Origin: Phoronis ovalis
Lineage: Eukaryota > Phoronida > Phoronidae
Length of the DNA stretch: 15,633 nt
Direction: 5' to 3'
Assembly (NCBI GenBank): GCA_028565635.1
Contig: JAOXYB010026923.1
Span: forward strand, 1-15,633
Of the stretch, positions 1-12,300 are shown in pieces. The notes below the pieces were generated by a model, which was not told where the DNA came from, searched no databases, and saw only the letters and a program-made list of their open reading frames with translations. Both the position numbers and the translations under genes were made by a program. Each line of letters opens with the position of its first letter. Position 1 is the first letter of the stretch.

Positions 1-3
1 TAA

Positions 4-76
4 TGTAAAAAAACAATAATGTTAAAAAAATATCCTACACATTGGATGGGCATTAGACATGACAAATGTCTTGTTA
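4..76 (+). repeat. Left copy of a ~75-bp repeat, inverted relative to 15558-15633
   Basis: Begins TGTAAAAAAACAATAATG and continues through CCTACACATTGGATGGGC and GACAAATGTCTTGTTA. The reverse complement of 15558-15633 is the same apart from one 3-bp indel (TATCC here, TATAATCC there). It lies in the URB1 intron just before the first exon of the window. Confidence 0.9.
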
Positions 77-162
77 ATTATTTGCTGTTATTTTTGCTAC
101 TGTATGGGCACTTCACCGATCAAAGAGCACTAAATATAATATGTAAAATGTTTTTTTCACAG

Positions 163-327
163 AGTACTGAAGCACAAGTCAGACATTGTGGGCTAGAAAC
201 GGTTCTTCTTGTACTGAAGAAAGCCAGAGCAGCAATAGATGTTTGTGACAGTTCTACATTTAATGTGACTTACGACAAGCAAGATATCATTGAGTATATC
301 CAACATCTGAGAGAATCTTTGATTAAG
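163..327 (+). CDS. URB1: URB1 exon 1 of window
   Basis: Acceptor tttttttcacag ends at 162 and donor AAG|gtaccg begins at 328. The frame reads STEAQVRHCGLETVLLVLKK and stays open for 55 codons, ending in phase 0. It is leucine-rich and helical, as expected of the repeat scaffold. The frame is set by the join to exon 2. The acceptor could also lie two bases later (cacagag), so the left edge is slightly uncertain. Confidence 0.8.
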
Positions 328-3300
328 GTACCGCAGAACGTCTACATCAGCATTAATTTATATTATTTTTAGTAATAATATCTGTATTTATAATAACTAT
401 ATATTTAGATAGAATTGTCATGATAGAACCCAAAGGTAGGAAATAAGAAAGTTCTTTAGTGAAGTAAATTTGCCAAAGTCATTGCTATCTCAAATAAAAA
501 AAGTTTTACTACTGTTGTTTTTATGTAATTGAATATAAAAGCAGGTTTCTTTATTCGATAAGTACATACATACAAATGCCATATGATTTGAAGGGCATCG
601 TGAAATTAAAACAATTGTACACTTTTCTTTCAGATTTTGCCAGATATTCAGACTGTTTTCAACTGTTGGTCTTTCCTGATCAGCCCCAAGCCAGACAATG
701 ATAATAACAGACCAGATAGTAAATATTATTTTTCAAATTCTACTACTTTTTTGTTGCTTTGTATCAACATTATGTTTGTATATTTTTATCAGGCCCCCTT
801 AATAAAACTGTCACACTCACATGGTCAGGTTTATTATATCTTAAAAGTCCTTTAGTTACAGAATTTGAATTCTCACGTTTTCTTCAAGTTTGGTTTCATG
901 AAGAATTTCTAAACAGTCTTAAAAGCCTATTTAAAAATTGTTAATTTCAGATACTGGTGATAAAACTGATTTCATGCATAGAATACTGCAAGTGATATGG
1001 TACTATCAAGAAATATTTCCATCAGTAATTACCGAGAGGCCAATAGGATATAACACATTGTTACAAGGACTACAGGCTGCTGATATTGATCCCAGTAGGC
1101 TGTCAGTTTTGCAGTTGGGTGTGTTACAACTTATAGCAGCATCAGATGTTAGAAAACTGTCTATAACTAAACAGGTACCACTTGTACAGGTTTTCTTATC
1201 AGTAGTTTCCAATGTTGATGATGGTGTCAAAAGCTGTTTTGATTTCTAGTTGTAAAAAATTTATTATATTAAGATTTGATTCCAAAGTTGCTGTACACCT
1301 AGTGGTTGTCTTTCAAGGAACCATTTCCCAAAATCATGCAGAGGGACTTATGTCTGAAAGGTCTATCTCATAGACATGCAGAATAAGAAGGATAACTTGG
1401 TGGTACACACTAACCTCAACTTTGTAACACAGTCAAAATGAATTGTAATTCTACAATAGTATATTGTCGCACAGCCTGCTGTAGTCAATATTAATATGGA
1501 AATGACAAATGCAACATATCTATTCAATGCTGTTACAGGGTGGAAAGTTTGGCAATAAGTCATCGATTTTGGCAATGTTGTTAGAACTCATTACTAGGAC
1601 GTCTTCTGACAGAATGTTAAACTTGACGGTTTTGAAGCTGACAGTTAAGGTAAGAGATAGATTATAATATAGTTGACTTGAAATTATTTTTGTATGTAAA
1701 ATTAATTTTCAAAAAAGTATTAGATAAATTGCATTAAACATATAGGAATTTTTGTTAAACATGTTATCTTGCAGCTTTTGGTAGGCACTGGAATATTTGA
1801 ACCTGGTCAAGAGGAAGAATTGGCTATATGGTTATCCAAAATATCAAGCAGCTCAGTTCAAGTAGTCAAATTTTTAGAACTAATATTGAGCAAAGCTGTT
1901 ACCAATCCTTTTCCCTATGGGGATAAGACCACAGAATTGATATGCAACTGTAGAATCAAACTAGAAAGTGCAGGTAAGGTTGGATGGTTGGAGACAGATT
2001 TTATAATCTTGTTCATTTAAATGAAAGGTAACCTTGAATATATTTTACTAAAAGTAGAAATCCAGCTGTTGAACACAACTGTTAGTGAAAAGAAATTCGA
2101 ACACAAGTAAGATATTTACTTTTAAGGCTAAGCTACACCCTCGTTACTGTTTAAATAAAAATTTGTGAAACATCTTTTTTTTTTCACCCAACCAAAATGT
2201 TTCTAAAACTTTAACATTGAAGCTACATGTATGTCATAAAGGTATTTTTAAACTGTTGTGTAAAGTGTATGAAATTTAATTAGCCTTTAATAACACCCTA
2301 TAAAAATCATTAGGTACATTCTGTAGGAAAACCTAGTGAATCAAAATTTGTGCTTACTATATTTTAGCACTTCCATAATTTGTTATGGATCATTTTTACT
2401 TTGCACCAGAGATTTTAGTTCTATAATCAATTTAGTTTCTTAGCAAATAAAACAATTATCTTTTTTTAAACATTAATTAATAATTCAAAGATTATTCATG
2501 GTATTTCGTCATAACAAATAATGGGAGTATCGATTACTTCTTAAAAACATAGTTAGCTCAAATTTAAATCTGCAGGATTTTGCTGTAGGATGTACCTTAT
2601 GATTTCTAAGAGGTGTCATAAAACGTTGCATACACAAGAGTAAAAATACCACCATTGCATAGTATGAATGTAAACATTTCAGGAAACATTTTCTTATGTA
2701 AAAAAAGGGCAATGCAGATTTTTCACAAATTTTTATTTAAACAATAACGAGGGTCTAGCTGTAATTATAATTGCATATAGGGACACTGTATTGTCAATGG
2801 CTAATAAAAGCACATTAGAAAATCACAATTTTGGTCCTTTGCAACATAAATTCCAGATGCTGAATTTGAAAGGGGAATTAGTGAAGGTGATGAGAACAAA
2901 AAATCAGAAATGCCTTTCACCATCTTACCAGTGATTGCAGTTGAAACTTTTGGTGCAATGACGGGAAAGGACGAGAATGGTGGTGAGTGTTCTAAATACA
3001 ACAGAATTTTTAAAAATTACATTTCAAATGATCTAGTGATAGTATCATTTTGTGAACAATATTATACTCATTTTAGTATTTAGAATATGATCGAAGAGTG
3101 AGAAACAAGGAACTCAAACTAGGTTCTTTCGATAAGTATTGTGATTGTCTCACTAGATGATTAATGTGCTGTATAACCTTGATAGCAAGACCCAGATCTT
3201 ACGTACTTTTGTTGTTTTGGAACTTATAAAAAGCATTTTAATGTAACAGTAAGACTTAGATCTTACATTTGAAGAGGGGTCATACTTTGAGTTTTTTTGT

Positions 3301-6300
3301 GGATACAAGATTGTTGAAGGTATGGTTTATGAAACGAGTTTTCATTAATCAACCTTTATTACACTCTCGTGTAATAATCATTTTAATCACTTTAAATATC
3401 GCTACTGTTTGCACTGTCTTTAGGATCCAGGCTGTTTCATTTAAATGCACAATAACATTTATTAAAGAAAATTTACTTGAATCTTCTGTTTTGTTTCTGT
3501 GAACGTTAGGAAAATATAAAACTACCTGGTGTATCGCCCTGCCAGATGTTTTTGCTGACAATATACATAACAAGTAAATAATAGGGTAAAATGTGATTTT
3601 GCCAAGTTAATGGACGGCACTATCTTTTCATAGTTAAATTAACTCACACAGTTGCACCGCTTCATTATATTTTTTTTGGATATCAACAGCCAACTTTAGA
3701 AAAAGAATTTTAGTTTGCTATTTAGACCCAGGTCTTACTTTCCTGTCCAGGTTCTTATTTCGAACTTGATCTTACTACCAGGGTAATGTGGTAATAACAT
3801 TTTTACTGTGTTGTTGCAGCTATAGAAAAATATCTAACAGATGTACTAACGAAGCTACTGCACACGCAGTTAAACCCGTGTCTGTTGGCATTGTTGATTC
3901 ATGATGTTGCTGAGAAATTGCAATCTCTTAAACAATATGCAATAACATGGATACCCAAGACATTACAAAAGGTTATTATAGTATAATACTTAGTCAACTA
4001 AACTTATAACTTACAGACTCTATTATTTTAATTTTATGGCATATTTTATTGTTGCTTTTTACTTTAATTTGTTTTGTTCAATTTCTATGACTTATTATAA
4101 ACTGTTTAACAGTTGAGCTCATTTATCACTTTTAGTTTACTTACTTAACATGCTGATTTTAAAACTTTACCTTATTTTACAGGAGTATAAAAGTAAAAAA
4201 TGTTTAAGGGTTGCAGAAACGTTAAACACATAGTTTTTTGTCACCATGTTAGTAATAAAAATTTATCTCCTTTTACAGATGCCGAAAAGTAAGAAAGTTC
4301 CAAATTTGATGCGAAATTCAACAGACGGTTTCACGAAATGTCTTCAGTTAGCATTCATGTCGTGCGTCTGTGATGCTGACACAAGAGATAAGTTAATTTC
4401 TGCTGCAGACAATGAGTGTAATGATGATACTGTGATCATTACCATTAAGCAGATTCTCTTGTACATAAGAACAGACATTAGAAAGTACATTAAGGTAGCT
4501 ACAATATACTAAACTTTTTTTAAATATTAGTTATTTTAACTAAAATGTAAAATTTCATTTAGGTGACATAAACTGAACACTGCAGGAGTGCAACTTCAAA
4601 TGTTTAATGAGAAGTCAGTTTCAAATTTTACTTTGGCATTGGTATGTTTATTTTGAACAAGTAATATTAGACTTATGTTAAAGTAGAAAACTAAAAGTTT
4701 TATTGATTTCAGATAACACTACTCACATCTATTCAGTGTGTTTAAGTTTTTAGCAATTCTGGACAAGTTAGATAGTATATTATGGTATTAGGAAAAAGCA
4801 TGTCATAATGATATTTATGTTATTTTATAGGGTGATGATAATTGTCACAGCATGCTGAAGTTATACTTTGAATTGCTACAGCACCTTGCTGCTAAACTTG
4901 AATCAAAAGAAATAGCATCCTCACGTTCACTTGACAACAATGATGATAACAAAGAAACAAATGAAGAATCAAAGATGAATCTCAGTGTTGGATCCAATAT
5001 GATGCGGGATAGTATTGGACTTGAGGAACAGAGAGCAACTTGTAGTGAAATTACAAAGAATGTCTACAAATTAATTCTTGGTTCTCGTATTCGTAATTGG
5101 TTTTTGATGAGTGACCAGACAGATAAAAGGAATAAACGCAATATCACTGTGTCTCAAATTGTTACTGAACAACTGCAAATGTTATTGGAAAGGTTTGATG
5201 ATATTGAAAGCAATATTGTGAAACATTACGTTGAAAGGACTACAGAAACCTTGTTCCATCTTGTTTCTGGGTCTCAGAGGCATGTAACCAAGCATGTGTT
5301 TAAAGCAGTTACAACACTGCTACCTTATTTTAGCTCTGAAAATGTAGCTGTACTCTGTGAAAAGATTCTTTCGCTACCAGTTACATCGTTACTTGATGTA
5401 AATGGAAAACGGAGTGAACTAGGGGAAACACTATTCAGTTTATTTAGTCATGTGCATTTGAACAATGTCACAGTAAAATTTTCTTACAAGTGCCTCCAGC
5501 AATTCTATATTTTTGTACAAAAAGCCAAACAAGAAGATATGGACTATGTATTATTGAGGCTTGTACAACAAGACCGTAGCTACTCGTTACTAGCTAGCAG
5601 GAAATTTGTACAAGATTGTTTATGTCATCCAACAAATAATAGGTTGAAGTTGATGAAAAGCATAGCCAAGCAGAATGCAACTATTTGCCAGTCAATGATT
5701 GATTGGTTCAAAACTAATGAGATGTGGAGGAAGAATAAGGAGAAGTATGTGTTGCTGCTGAATGAGTTATTAAACTGGACATCAGAAGATGGTAAGTTAC
5801 TAAACTATTCAAAATAGGACCATGTCTGCTTTACAGTTTTGACATTGTATGTGCAGCAACTAATTTCATATAGATTCTGGTATTAAGTGGGGTGTGTTAA
5901 GTTAAGTTTTTGTAAAATTTCAGTTAAAGCCTCTTTCTTAAATAGTTAGTTTTCTAATATTTGTAGTGTTACTATATAATATATAATATTTTGGATGCTA
6001 AAGCCTTCTGAGCAAATAGTTTAAAGAAATTTTAAGAATAGTGAAAAAATATCGGCTGACTCCAGTAATGGCTTTATGTAAACTAAGTTTGTTTTTTATA
6101 CATACATGTTTTTAATTCTTTATTTTGAAAAGAAAACCTATGGAATTATTTTCACAAACTGTTTTGGAAATTGTTTTGGAATGGTGTACTAGAAGACGAA
6201 GAAATGAATGAGCAACAGTTTGCATTTATGTTAAAGCTGATGCCAAAGTCTGCTGAAGGTAGGTGTTGCTAACAAATAATTTGCAGACATGTTTTTTTTT

Positions 6301-9300
6301 TTTATAGAGAAGAAAGCATGTCTAGCCTGCTGCAGTATCAATGTAAAACTAATCACGTAATCAGTGGTACACCAATCTTAAGTTTCACCATGTGCTTGAG
6401 TATGAATTTTGATTGGTTATTGGTTACCTACTTAAGAAACCAACATAAATAGGATATTATTTTGCTTTTTTGCAGAGCTAGGGAAGATAATCTTGAAGTT
6501 ATCCTCAAAACTTCAAGGGGATAAGACCACAATGTATCAGTTGCAACTTTATGAAAAATCCATTGACATTTACTGTAAGAATGGACAGAATTCAGGAGAT
6601 AGAGCTCAACATATAGCTGACTGCTTGAAATGTGTAATTGCTTTGTGCACCGGAGAGAAGTCCACTGTAGAATTTCTATTATCTAGTATAAGAAATGGCC
6701 TTAGGGTAAATGTTTTTGTCTTAAATACTAAATCCACTAGGTTAACAGTGAACAGTAGTTTTGGTTAAAACTGGTAAAAATGTTCATTTATCTGTTGGGC
6801 CCAATATGGATAGCTTAAAGATTAGTTCAAAATAGCATGATTACTTGTAATAGCTCTGACTGGTTATGAGCTTTGTCCTCTCCACATAATCATTGTCTCA
6901 TCTTGTAGTTGTTTCTGTGTTCCCAATGAGTGTTACATCTTTGTTTTGAATGATGACAGTGGTACAGATATAGTTTTAATATCAAATCTGACAAAGAATA
7001 TACATCGACACATACAGTTTCTATTGATTAACTGATTTGTTGCATTTAAAATTTTTTACTTGTTTGTAATAAACATTTTATTTTTATGTTTAAAGAGCTA
7101 TGGAGAAATTAAAGAACACTTGTGCCAAGCTGTCACATCACAGATATGGAATAAATTTGTTAAAGCATGCTTGAAGTGAGTATATTATTTAATATGCAAA
7201 ATATTGTTATTGAATAAAGTTAGGGTCATATGAAATCATGTAAAAGCTACTCGGTCAACTGCATTTCCATTTGTTACCCTTTTTCAGACACTTGTATGAC
7301 AGTGCATTATTTATGGAACTTTTCTCAAAGTTGATTGGCATCCTCTACAAAGAAGGCCAAAAAAGTGCTTATTTGTCGTCAAAACAACTATATGAAATGA
7401 TTGTCAGTCATTCCTCTTTTGTACAAATTATGTTTGAAGAGGATCAAAGTAGACTGAATGTAAAAGGTAAGTTTCTAAGTTTGCTTTAGGAAATGTAGTA
7501 ATTGTTGGAAGGGAATTATATAGTGTAAAATTTGTGAGGTTTTCTAAAAAAAACTAAAAGGTTTTGTTTACAACATATTAGTTTTTCTTGTTGCATTTGA
7601 TATTTCTAACATCAGTCCTTATGTAATATAGGCTTGTCATGAAAAAATCTTGATAACAGACTTCATTTGCAGAAACTGTGGTACGCCTCCTCATCACCCT
7701 GCTGAATCTAGACAATTCATGTTGTCAGACAACACACTTGCCTGTGTTGTTTGGTGCATATCATGCAACACTTAGGGAGACTGGTAAGTGAAACGTATAG
7801 CTTTGTCTTTTTCATGCAGTATACAATTTCTACAAGCAAATGTATAATCTTGTTCTTTAACTACAGTTTATGTTGCCATTATCCTGCAGCTCACTTGGAA
7901 TTTACCTTTTCATCAATGTGTTTTCTGAAGCATCCTGGCAAAGACCCCGTACTGAAGATTAATATCAAAGATATAATAGGTCATTATTAGATTATAACGC
8001 AGTAAAAGTTCTTTGCTGTTGAAGTATACTGTAGCATGATACTCTGTATGATTTTCAGATCGAGATTTGCTACATTTGATTCATTTGTATGAGAAGAATG
8101 GTGCTGATGTAACCCAGTTTAGGTATCTCTATATGTTACTATCGTTTGCAATGAAATGCGACCTTGTGGTATAGTGGTAGTTCGTTTGTGACTTCTCATT
8201 TCGTAATGGGGACATCAGTTATGCAGCAAAGGCATAACTGCATTAGCTTGAACCGCAGCGGGAATATCTAAATATTAGAACGCGAATGCTTTGTGAAGAT
8301 ATTATAATGATGTAGATTAAATTTTCACAAACATTCATGCTGCGGTTCAAGCTAATGTGATAATGCCTTTGCTCCAGAACTTATGTCTTCATTATATAAT
8401 GCGATGTCACAAATGAAATATCACTACATCACAGGGTCACATTTGATTGCAAATGATAGTAACATATTTAATATGTTTGCGATTTTTAAATAATGTCAGA
8501 CTTCCCCAAAGTATTGTGTTAAATAGAAAAGCAAATGCTTCCCGAATCTTTGACATTTAAGAAATGACAATTTTCTTCATCAGAGAGACTGATTGTATTT
8601 TGTACAGACATAAATAATTTGTTCATTTTAGAGACATACTGTTGCGTGTTTGTAATAACATATTTTCTAGTTACATTTGGTAAATTAAGCAGTACCCTAA
8701 GGGTCCCTCACTATTTCAAAGGTTCGTTTGATACATGTGCTGTTGAATTTTGTTTGTGGTGTGTGCCCTGAAATGAAGATTTGTCTTATTTCAGACCTTT
8801 CTTATGGGGTAGCAAAGCTGTAGAACATTACTCTGTTGTTAAGAATCTTGGCCCATCACTTTCTAATCAACCAACAACTGAACAGATGCTGGAAATGTTA
8901 GATGCCAGTACTGTGCACAAGTCTGCAGTAAGATTTCCTTTGACAAGAAAACTGCGACCAGATACAGTAAAACCAGCCGCCTCCTTTAGTGCTGACAGAG
9001 ACTGCTACGATCCATGTTTCTTGTTGCCTTTTTTTAGTTATTTAGTTAGACCAGGTATGTAAAATATTATTGCGTCAATATATATCCAATAATTCATTAA
9101 GTAATGTTTAACAAATTTATTGTTTTTTTACACAAATATTTTATAAAAACTTAAATAAATAGTTTAGCTAGGATCTTGTATTAAATTAGAAGTACTGTAA
9201 GTTGTTTGATATCTTGTGTAAGTATAAAGAGCTAAGAACCAATCCTGAAGTGCCTGATCTGGTCCTGTATATAAATTGATACAATGTAATGTAATTATTT

Positions 9301-12300
9301 CAAGATTCTCTGGTACCCTGTCGCAAGTTTATTGAGACTAACTGTCTAGGATACATCTTGTGTGCTCTAAGTAGCCATGATGAAGCTGTAAGAGGTGCAG
9401 CTTGTCACATATTGTCTCACTTCCAAACACATGTAGAGGGAGCCAGAAAGTTTTCAGAGAGAGAACAAATCCTGTATTTGCTGGAGTGTGTAAAAAATAG
9501 TCTAGAGAAAGAAAATGGAAAATTGGCTTGTATCATTACCATATTTTTCATGCGATGTGCTGTGCAACTGCTTAAACCTGGTAAGCACTTGGATTCTGTA
9601 TAAAACTATGTATAACATCAATTTTTATTCATAATTAGTTTTTTACCTCCACAAATATATCACAATTACTGAGATGTTGAATGACGTCATTTTGATTGTT
9701 AGCTCAAGTTTTTGTTTCAGTACATGACTAAATTTGATTTAATTATTTGAAAAATTCAGGTTCTGATGATTTTATTAAAAGAGGTATTCAATCTTCTAAC
9801 CAAAGTTATCATGTTTCACTTTTATTTGTGCACAATTTCTGTGAAGGTATGCATGAACATTAGTTTTAATATAAACTCAAGAACTTTTTATTTATTTGTA
9901 GAAGAACATATGTACATGCAAATCAACACCTTTGTGCTTCTTAAGCCAAACATTGATGTACAGAATGTACCAGAATTCTACAAGTTCTTTAACAGCAGTG
10001 CCATGGAGGTAAGGATATGATAAAACATTGATGTTCAGCATTTACTAGAATTCTACAATTCTAACAGCAGTGCCATGCAGGTAAGGATATTATGATAAAA
10101 CATTGATGTACAGAACGTACGAGAATTCTACAAATTCTAACAGCAGTGCCATGGAGGTAAGGATATTATGATAAAACATTGATGTACAGAATTTACTAGA
10201 ATTCTACAATTCTAACAGCAGTGCCATGCAGGTAAGGATATTATGATAAAACATTGATGTACAGAACGTACCAGACTTCTACAAGTTCCTTAACAGCAGT
10301 GCCATGGAGATAAGGATATTATGATAAAACATTGATGTACATAACGTACTAGAACTCTACAAATTCTAACAGCAGTGCCATGGAGGTAAGGATATTATGA
10401 TAAAACATTGATGTACAGAACGTACTAGAATTCTACAATTCTAACAGCAGCGCCATGGAGGTAAGGATATTATGATAAAACATTGATGTACAGAATTTAC
10501 TAGAATTCTACAATTCTAACAGCAGTGCCATGGAGGTAAGGTTATTATGATAATATAAAAATTGATGTACAGAACATACTAGAATTCTACAATTCTATCA
10601 GCAGTGCCATGGAGGAAAGGATATTATGATAATACATTGATGTACAGAACGTACCAGAATTCTACAAGTAACAGCAGTGCCATGCAGTAAGGATATTGTA
10701 ATTTAAAAAATTGATGTTCAGAATATGCTAGAATTCTACAAGTTCTGTACCAGCAGTACCGTGGAGGTAAGGATATATAATGTAGATTTTCAAATTTGTG
10801 TACATGCTTAAAAGCATTCTATAACCAACAAAACTATATAAAGTTGCTCTCTTGAAGTGGTGTTCTGTAAACATCCGCATGCTGTTATAGCCAGTGTTTT
10901 CTAATAATAAAGAGATGTCTTTATTTCCAGTACAAACAAGAAAGGTCATGGATGTTAGCCTTGCTATTTGATGGGCTAAGAGAGACTGCTGATTATCGAA
11001 TATTTGAGAAGAGATATGTTTTCAAGCTGTTACTAAGTTTCCATGATTCTGCTACTTGTGACGACCGTACCAAAGTTAGTATCTACAGTAATATAGACTT
11101 TGGTAAAAATACAGGAATTGAATTGTCTTCGCTAGAAATAAAATTCACTGTACCATATAATGGTAGACAGTTGACCCATTTTCACAAGTTTCGGGGCTAG
11201 CTTAATTTTGCCCCAAACATAGTTATTCTATGGTGATAGCCTGAATTTAGTGGACATTGCATCCAGTAAAACCAGTCTGTTGCTTCACACAGCAATATAT
11301 ATTCTGTTATTTATTATAGTTTGTTGTGATATTTCCTTTATATGTAGCTCCAAGTATTAAACATTGTCTGTAAGGCATGCACTATCAAGACAGTGGCTTA
11401 TGATCTGGTCAAGAACCATGCTTTTGTTACTTGGTTAAATAATGTTGTCTGCAGGTATGTTTTTGTAGCAATAAAGCACTAAAATATTACATTATGTCAG
11501 AATTAATTCCGTTTTTTTGTATTTTTAAACATTAAAATGTTTAATTTCTATGAATCTTTTATGTTTATGAAGCAGCCTAACATTCGATGTGAAGATAACA
11601 TAAAACTGTTTCTAAATAGGTTTTATAGGTTTATTTTTGAATAATGCAGTTAAACCATAACAATTGTATTTTTAATAGTTATTTACAAGCTTGTTTTCAT
11701 AATTTAACTGTATATGTATCTTATAGCTTCAGATATTATTCTGTACAAAGTATATAATTTATAGATATTTTCTTAATGTTTTTTGCAGCTCACACCAACT
11801 TGATTGTATTCATCTCCTCATTGAATGTTTGAGTAGCTTATGGTTTACAATTCTCGGAGATAAAAATAAATCTGAAGATAATGCCTCATGTTTGCCTATG
11901 ATGTTTACTAATCAGTTTCTCCTGGTGTTGCTGACTGCTTTACAACAATATCGGTAAGGTGCACCTCAAATGGTTAATGTACATTTTAGCATTTAAAAAT
12001 GTAAAAAGAAATTCACCATTGGCTATACTTTCAAATCTTTATATATTTTGCATTTTAGCACTCTTGTAAACAAATATTCTTAATCAATGAATTGTGATAT
12101 TGAAGAGAAATATGTAAATTTTGTTCACGATGTATTAATCCGTCTGTGTCTCTTTCCATTTCCACCAATATTATATTTTTATCAGCCACATTATACTTTT
12201 TAGGAACAGGATGGAACCGAGTATGTTTCACAAGTATCTGAAATGTCTAAAGTCTGTTTTACAACACCAAGCTCTTTCGGCGGTTCAATATCAAATCAAC

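Noticed and set aside
1-162. N-terminal extension from the open frame beginning at 19
   Set aside because: The frame starts within the dispersed repeat, and a clear pyrimidine-rich acceptor (tttttttcacag) ends at 162, so this part is intron.
1006-1575. Minus-strand open frames over URB1 exons 3 and 4
   Set aside because: Opposite-strand shadows of coding exons and their intron, with no splice sites or family resemblance.
8150-8190. tRNA-like A box (TGGTATAGTGGTAG) suggesting a tRNA or tRNA-derived SINE
   Set aside because: No matching B box or cloverleaf follows at the right distance, and the stretch lies within the arm of the foldback element, whose other arm has a diverged version (TGATGTAGTGATA).
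9766-9901. Open frame running upstream of exon 18 as possible extra coding sequence
   Set aside because: The EEHMY homology begins exactly at the acceptor at 9901 and exon 17 joins it in phase there; the upstream translation is low-complexity Phe/Ile/Asn typical of intron.
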